Below are positions 59,588 through 64,000 of a DNA stretch of 64,000 nucleotides, piece after piece; the first letter of the stretch is position 1; each line of letters starts with the position of its first letter. The notes beneath the pieces were generated by a model. The model worked only from the letters and a program-made list of their open reading frames with translations. It did not search any database and was not told the origin of the DNA. Made by a program: the position numbers and the translations under genes. The stretch covers positions 3,224,001 through 3,288,000 of the forward strand of contig OZ244842.1 of the NCBI GenBank assembly GCA_965220835.1. The letters are read 5' to 3'. This DNA comes from Azophilus sp965220835 (GTDB lineage Bacteria > Pseudomonadota > Gammaproteobacteria > Pseudomonadales > Azotimanducaceae).

Positions 59588-62299
59588 TTAGTGCGCCTCG
59601 TCCCAGTTGGCGCCGACGCCGCAATCCACCACCAGCGGAACGGACAGTTCGGCGGCGGCCGCCATGTGTTCCCGAACGCCTTCAAGCAGCGTATCGACCG
59701 CGTCTTCGGCCACCTCGAAGACCAGTTCGTCGTGCACCTGCATGATCATCAGCGCGTCAATGCCGCTGGCGGTGAGCCAGCCGTCCACGCTGAGCATGGC
59801 TCGCTTGATGATGTCCGCAGCCGTGCCCTGCAGGGGCGCATTGATGGCGGCGCGTTCCGCGGCTTGGCGACGCTGCATCTGGCGGGCATTGATTTCGCGC
59901 AGGTGCAGGCGGCGGCCGAAGACCGTTTCCACGTAGCCCTGCTCATGAGCCAAGGCGCGGGTGCGGTCCATGTAGTCCGCGACGCCGGGAAAGCGGCTGA
60001 AGTAGCGGTCCATGTGCGCTTTGGCTTCCTGTTGCGGAATGCCCAACTGGCGGCTGAGGCCAAAGGCGGACATGCCGTACATCAAGCCAAAGTTGATGGC
60101 CTTGGCGTTGCGCCGCTCATCGTCGCTCACCGTTTCCGAAGTGCCGCCGAACACTTCGGCGGCGGTGGCCCGGTGGATGTCCTGACCGGCTGCGAACGCC
60201 GACAGCAGGCCGTCGTCCCGGGACAGATGCGCCATGATGCGCAATTCGATCTGGCTGTAGTCCGCGGCCAAAATGCGCCGTCCGTCCGGGGCGCTGAACG
60301 CTTGGCGCACCCGGCGGCCTTCGGCGGTGCGGATGGGGATGTTCTGCAGGTTCGGGTCCGCTGACGACAGCCTGCCGGTTGCCGCCACCGCCTGATGGTA
60401 GGACGTGTGGATGCGGCCGGTCTCCGGATCGATGTCTAGGGGGAGCTTATCGGTGTAGGTGCCCTTGAGCTTGGTCAAGCTGCGGTGTTCGACGATGACG
60501 GTGGGCAGCTCGTGGCCAAGGGCCGCGAGATCGCGCAGCACCGGCTCCGCAGTGGACGGCTGGCCCTTGGGGGTCTTGCGCAACACCGGCAGGCCCAAGC
60601 GCTCAAAGAAGATCTCCTGCAGTTGCTTGGGGCTGTCCAAATTGAACTGCGAGCCGGCTAGGCTCCAAGCCCGCTCCTGCAGTTTGACGATCTCCTCAGC
60701 CAGCTCCTGGCTCTGCCGGCGCAAGGCCGCACCGTCCAAGGCCGCACCGTTGCGCTCGATGCGCGACAGCACTGGGATCAACGGCAGTTCTATATCCTCG
60801 AACACCTTGACCAGGCTCGGGTGTTTTTGCAGTTTGGGCCAAAGGGCTTGGTGCAACTGCAAGGTCACGTCCGCATCCTCAGCGGCGTAGTTAGCGGCAG
60901 CCCCCACCTCAACCTGATCAAAGCTCAGCTGCTTGGCGCCTTTGCCAGCCACGTCCTCGTAGTGCGTGGTGCGCAAGCCCAAGTGCTTCTGCGCAAGATC
61001 GTCCATGTTGTGGCGGCCAGCCGTGCTGTCGAGCACGTAGGACTCCAGCATGGTGTCGAAGGCGATGCCGTTGAGCGTTGCGCCCGCTCGGGCCAGCACG
61101 TTCATGTCGTACTTCAGGTGTTGGCCCACCTTGGGCTTGTTGGGATCCGCCAACAGCGGCTTGAGCTTGCCCAGCACCAGCTCCAGCGGCAGTTGATCGG
61201 GCGCACCGGGATAGCGGTGGCCCACCGGAACGTAGGCCGCCCGGCCCGCCTCCACGGCGAAGGAGAAACCCACCAACTCGGCCTGCATGTAGTTGATGCT
61301 GGTGGTTTCGGTGTCGAAGGCGAACAGCGGCGCTGCTTCGAGCTGCGCAATCCAGGCGTCCAGGGCCTCTTCGGTGGTGACACATTCATAATGCCGGTCT
61401 TGAACCGGCTCCGGGGTTGGCGCCTCAAGCTCGCCCAGCCAAGTGTTGAACTGATAGCGCTCGAACAGCGCCCTAAGCGCCTCGGCGTCTTCCTGGGGCG
61501 GGGCGGTCAACTTCGCCATCGGCACACCCACATCCACGTCGCACTTGATGGTGGTGAGCGTGCGTGACAGCGGCAAGTGGTCGAGGCTGGCTCGCAAGTT
61601 CTCGCCGATCTTGCCCTTGAAGCTGTCCGCCGCCGCCATCACGCCGTCCAGGGAGCCGTGCTCATTGAGCCACTTGGCCGCCGTCTTCGGCCCCACCTTC
61701 GGCACGCCGGGAATGTTGTCCACCTTGTCGCCCATCAACGCCAGGTAGTCGATGATGAGCTCCGGCGGCACGCCGAATTTCTCAATGACGCCCTCCCGGT
61801 CCATGCTGGTTTCGCTCATGGTGTTGAGCAGGGTCACGCGGTCGTTGACCAACTGCGCCATGTCCTTGTCGCTGGTGGAAATCAGCACGGCGCGGCCCTC
61901 GGCACTACCCGCATGGGCCAAAGTGCCAATCACGTCGTCGGCCTCCACGCCGGGGACGGTGAGCAGCGGCAACCCCATGGCACGGATGATCTCGAAGGTG
62001 GGTTCAATCTGCCGGCGCAGGTCGTCGTCCATCGGCGGCCGGTTGGCTTTGTACTCCGAATACAGATCGTCGCGGAAGGTTTTGCCCTTGGGGTCGAAGA
62101 CGATGACCAAGGGGCTGCCCGGATAGTCCTTGGCGAGCTTGCGGATCATGGCGATGACGCCGCGCATGGCGCCGGTGGGAAAGCCGTCCGATGCGGTCAG
62201 CGGCGGCAGTGCGTGGAACGCGCGGAACAGATAGGTTGAACCGTCCACAAGGATCAGGGGTTTGTTGTTTGCCGCCGCCTCTGCCACCATTGGACCCAT
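59588..62299 (-). CDS. polA: DNA polymerase I
   Basis: A 903-residue Pol I with three domains in normal order. The 5'-3' exonuclease (about 1-290) shows 'LVDGSTYLFRAFHALP' and 'GVEADDVIGTLA'. The 3'-5' exonuclease (about 310-500) keeps the catalytic acids: 'FAFDTETTSINYM' and 'YAAEDADVTLQLH'. The polymerase domain shows motif A 'LAADYSQIELRIMAH', motif B 'RRNAKAINFGLMYGMS' and motif C 'IMQVHDELVFEV'. It fills gaps and removes primers. ATG 62299 is chosen; ATG 62290 is close and possible. The frame is open to 62695, but that extension runs into an inverted repeat. Confidence 0.97.
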   Translation of the reverse strand: MGPMVAEAAANNKPLILVDGSTYLFRAFHALPPLTASDGFPTGAMRGVIAMIRKLAKDYPGSPLVIVFDPKGKTFRDDLYSEYKANRPPMDDDLRRQIEPTFEIIRAMGLPLLTVPGVEADDVIGTLAHAGSAEGRAVLISTSDKDMAQLVNDRVTLLNTMSETSMDREGVIEKFGVPPELIIDYLALMGDKVDNIPGVPKVGPKTAAKWLNEHGSLDGVMAAADSFKGKIGENLRASLDHLPLSRTLTTIKCDVDVGVPMAKLTAPPQEDAEALRALFERYQFNTWLGELEAPTPEPVQDRHYECVTTEEALDAWIAQLEAAPLFAFDTETTSINYMQAELVGFSFAVEAGRAAYVPVGHRYPGAPDQLPLELVLGKLKPLLADPNKPKVGQHLKYDMNVLARAGATLNGIAFDTMLESYVLDSTAGRHNMDDLAQKHLGLRTTHYEDVAGKGAKQLSFDQVEVGAAANYAAEDADVTLQLHQALWPKLQKHPSLVKVFEDIELPLIPVLSRIERNGAALDGAALRRQSQELAEEIVKLQERAWSLAGSQFNLDSPKQLQEIFFERLGLPVLRKTPKGQPSTAEPVLRDLAALGHELPTVIVEHRSLTKLKGTYTDKLPLDIDPETGRIHTSYHQAVAATGRLSSADPNLQNIPIRTAEGRRVRQAFSAPDGRRILAADYSQIELRIMAHLSRDDGLLSAFAAGQDIHRATAAEVFGGTSETVSDDERRNAKAINFGLMYGMSAFGLSRQLGIPQQEAKAHMDRYFSRFPGVADYMDRTRALAHEQGYVETVFGRRLHLREINARQMQRRQAAERAAINAPLQGTAADIIKRAMLSVDGWLTASGIDALMIMQVHDELVFEVAEDAVDTLLEGVREHMAAAAELSVPLVVDCGVGANWDEAH

Positions 62300-62444
62300 G
62301 CCTGCCAACAAACCGACAGTGTGGCTCGCCTTATGCGCTTTGGCAATGCGGGCCAGCAACCTCCGCCGCAACGGCACGGCGCCGCACGCCGCTGCTCCAA
62401 GATGGAATGCCCTCGAGCAGGGAGCACCGGTCGAACGCAAAGAG

Positions 62445-62557
62445 CCATTGGGTGCGCGGTGCGCGCATCCTGCACGCCAGGCGCGCGCGATGTGCCGTAG
62501 TTTGAGGTTGTCGAGGAGCCCTAAAGGTGCAGGATGCGCGCACCGCGCACCCCATGG
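62445..62557. repeat. Long inverted repeat between polA and the DUF2782 gene
   Basis: Arms 62450-62475 and 62527-62552 are perfectly complementary over 26 bases and extend to 31 bases (62445-62475 and 62527-62557) with one mismatch. The 51-base centre is itself GC-rich. The arms contain GCGCGGTGCGCGC and could form a very stable hairpin on either strand. Size and structure resemble REP-like or small non-autonomous palindromic elements. It separates the divergent polA and DUF2782-thrB genes and may act as a bidirectional control or insertion. Confidence 0.8.
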
Positions 62558-62573
62558 CGGAGCCGCACCGACA

Positions 62574-62852
62574 ATCCTAATCCGCTCTTGGCTCGCAGCT
62601 GCCCTGTTGCTGGCCACAGCCACCGCTTTCGCCTCCGAGCCGGAGGACTTGCGCGGTCCCGATGTGACCATCATCGCCGGCGAAGAGCGCACCATTTATG
62701 AGTACCGGCAAAACGGCAACTTGCGCATGGTGAAGATCGTTCCCAATTGGGGCAAGCCGTACTATCTGTTTCCCCGCGACCAGACTGCTGGCTTCGGCGA
62801 CTTGGAGCAAGCCGACATGCTGTTGCCGACTTGGGTGATCGTCGAGTTCTGA
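62574..62852 (+). CDS. DUF2782 exported protein, start unclear
   Basis: About 92 codons. A hydrophobic leader ('SWLAAALLLATATAFA') is followed by 'EERTIYEYRQNGNLRMVKIV' and 'GKPYYLF', the core of DUF2782, a small periplasmic domain of unknown role found beside polA and thrB in Gammaproteobacteria. No ATG or GTG is in frame at the expected position: upstream codons are ATC CTA ATC, and the nearest in-frame TTG (62607) would cut the leader short. The inverted repeat ends 17 bases upstream, so insertion may have removed the original start. The stop overlaps the thrB ATG by one base (TGATG). Confidence 0.75.
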   Translation: MLIRSWLAAALLLATATAFASEPEDLRGPDVTIIAGEERTIYEYRQNGNLRMVKIVPNWGKPYYLFPRDQTAGFGDLEQADMLLPTWVIVEF

Positions 62853-63838
62853 TGAACCCCGTTCTGGTGAACGCTGTCACCCGCCTAAGCCGGGCTGACC
62901 TCAAGGCCGTGCTGGAACGCTATGACGTGGGCGAACCCTTGGATTTCTGGCCCGCCGCCCACGGCATCGAAAACAGCAACTACTTCGTTCGCGCCAGCAC
63001 AGAGGGGAAAGCGGGTGAGTGGGTGCTTACTATCATCGAACAGCCTCCTAATTCTGGAGCCCCGTTCGCGCAACTGCTGGACCGTTGCTTCGCCGCCGGC
63101 CTGCCCGTGGCCCCGGTGCGGCGCAATGCCGCAGGCAACCTGCTGGATGCCTTGGAGGGCAAGCCCCTGCTGCTCTCGCCGAGACTGCCCGGCAGTCATC
63201 CCCAAACGCCCTCAACCACTCAGGCCGCCACCCTTGGGGCCAATATCGCCAAACTGCACCTGACATTGCGCAACCCGGGCTTTGCGACGCCGAAGCACCC
63301 CCGAGATGAAAGTTGGCTAGCGCAAATGGCCGCAGCGGTGGATGGCCATTTGGCGGCTGGTGACGCCCGGCTGCTTGAATGCGCGTTGCACCGGGTCACC
63401 AGCCTCTTGCGCAGAGACGACCTAGCTTGCCTGCCTACGGGCATCATTCACGGCGACCTGTTCCGAGACAACGTGCTGTTCGACGATGACCGGCTCACCG
63501 GACTGCTGGACTTCCATCACGCCTCCGATGGCTGGCTGATCTACGATCTGGCTGTCGCCGTCAACGACTGGTGCAGTGATCATGAGGGTAGCTTGAAGGA
63601 AGGCCATGCCAACGCCTTGCTCGCCGCTTACCATGAGCACCGCCCACTGACGCAAGCCGAAGTCGAGCGCCTCCCCGACTTCATGGTTTACGGCGCCTTG
63701 GCCTTCTGGCTCTCCCGCCTAGCCGCCATGGCCCAAGCGCAAGCCGGCGAAGCGGTTCGGACCAAGAACCCGGAAGAATTCCAGCGCATCACGGCCCATC
63801 GGCTAAGCGGCAAGTTCCGGCCCAAACTCCAGCTCTAG
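62852..63838 (+). CDS. thrB: Homoserine kinase, type II (APH-like fold)
   Basis: A 328-residue kinase of the aminoglycoside-phosphotransferase fold that phosphorylates homoserine in threonine synthesis. Signatures are 'HGIENSNYFVRAS' near the N-terminus, the catalytic loop 'IIHGDLFRDNVLFD' and the metal motif 'GLLDFHHASDGWLIYDLAVA'. This is the Pseudomonas/Xanthomonas-type ThrB, not the GHMP-type of E. coli. ATG 62852 overlaps the DUF2782 stop, so the pair is translationally coupled. Its 3' end overlaps the convergent MFS gene by four bases. Confidence 0.94.
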   Translation: MNPVLVNAVTRLSRADLKAVLERYDVGEPLDFWPAAHGIENSNYFVRASTEGKAGEWVLTIIEQPPNSGAPFAQLLDRCFAAGLPVAPVRRNAAGNLLDALEGKPLLLSPRLPGSHPQTPSTTQAATLGANIAKLHLTLRNPGFATPKHPRDESWLAQMAAAVDGHLAAGDARLLECALHRVTSLLRRDDLACLPTGIIHGDLFRDNVLFDDDRLTGLLDFHHASDGWLIYDLAVAVNDWCSDHEGSLKEGHANALLAAYHEHRPLTQAEVERLPDFMVYGALAFWLSRLAAMAQAQAGEAVRTKNPEEFQRITAHRLSGKFRPKLQL

Positions 63839-64000
63839 CTAGCCTTGGGCCCAATCGCCAAGACCACGCCAGCGGCGAGCAACATGGGCAGCGCGAACAT
63901 AAGGAAAAGGGTCGCCTCCCCCACGCCTAAGTCCAGCGCGAAGCCGGCAATGGCCGGTGCCAGAACAGCGCTGAAACGTCCAACTCCGATTGCCCAGCCG
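63835..64000 (-). CDS. MFS transporter, C-terminal part
   Basis: Only the last 55 codons are in the window. They read 'GWAIGVGRFSAVLAPAIAGF' and 'LFLMFALPMLLAAGVVLAIG' before the stop, two hydrophobic segments with the 'G.GR.GAvl.P..aG' motif of MFS transmembrane helix 11 (aromatic acid:H+ symporter group). Such carriers bring aromatic or organic acids into the cell. Confidence 0.7.
   Translation of the reverse strand, partial: GWAIGVGRFSAVLAPAIAGFALDLGVGEATLFLMFALPMLLAAGVVLAIGPKAS

Noticed and set aside
62262..62573. Upstream in-frame extension of the DUF2782 ORF
   Set aside because: The added residues are arginine/alanine/proline-rich translation of the inverted repeat and antisense polA, not protein-like.

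Overview
The window is a GC-rich stretch of about 64 kb from a gammaproteobacterium, probably an uncultured aerobic, marine-type or host-associated lineage. The placement rests on the housekeeping genes: a FabY-type ketoacyl synthase (known from Pseudomonas), rsmA-apaH-cca, tsaD/rpsU/yqeY, and polA next to a DUF2782 gene and a type II homoserine kinase. Three large TonB-dependent receptors fit a Gram-negative that imports organic substrates. No tRNA, rRNA or CRISPR array was seen.

Layout. (1) 1-16.9 kb is mostly catabolic: a molybdopterin oxidoreductase running off the left edge, divergent from a Rieske oxygenase; a SRPBCC protein; an AT-richer accessory patch (4.1-6.85 kb) with a DUF2971-like ORF and a 23-bp tandem repeat resembling an insertion-sequence end; an AAA/DUF4143 ATPase; a frameshifted amidohydrolase; an aromatic-ring FAD monooxygenase divergent from a cytochrome P450; an SDR; a metal-dependent amidohydrolase; and a ketosteroid-dehydrogenase-like flavoprotein. 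(2) 16.9-18.2 kb is a gene graveyard with remnants of a ParE toxin, a quinone oxidoreductase, an unidentified protein and a CoA-transferase whose intact copy lies 2.7 kb away. (3) 18.2-38.7 kb holds envelope lipoproteins, the intact family III CoA-transferase, a TonB receptor, a frameshifted NTF2-like gene, gamma-glutamyltransferase, a second TonB receptor with an exported D-aminoacylase-like amidohydrolase, two SDRs, an Rpn-family gene broken by one stop codon, a PQQ/cytochrome c dehydrogenase and an acyl-CoA synthetase. Oxygenases, dehydrogenases, CoA ligase and CoA-transferase together suggest stepwise oxidation and CoA activation of imported hydrophobic or ring compounds; the substrate is not deducible. 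(4) 38.7-46.5 kb holds the most unusual genes: a selenoprotein of the glycine-reductase B (GrdB)-like family with an in-frame TGA and a SECIS-like hairpin, a TauE/SafE permease, a histone-deacetylase-like hydrolase, and a single-chain acyl-CoA carboxylase of about 1,675 residues in the order CT-alpha, CT-beta, biotin carboxylase, biotin carrier. (5) 46.5-64 kb is core: moaB, fabY, rsmA, apaH, cca, a TonB receptor coupled to an S9 peptidase, tsaD, rpsU, yqeY, polA, DUF2782, thrB and the end of an MFS transporter gene.

Several genes carry single-base lesions (8.1-9.5, 24.5-25.0, 34.1-35.0 and 49.0 kb). They may be real decay or uncorrected sequence errors; the TGA at 39157-39159 is different in kind because motif, frame and RNA structure all support recoding.
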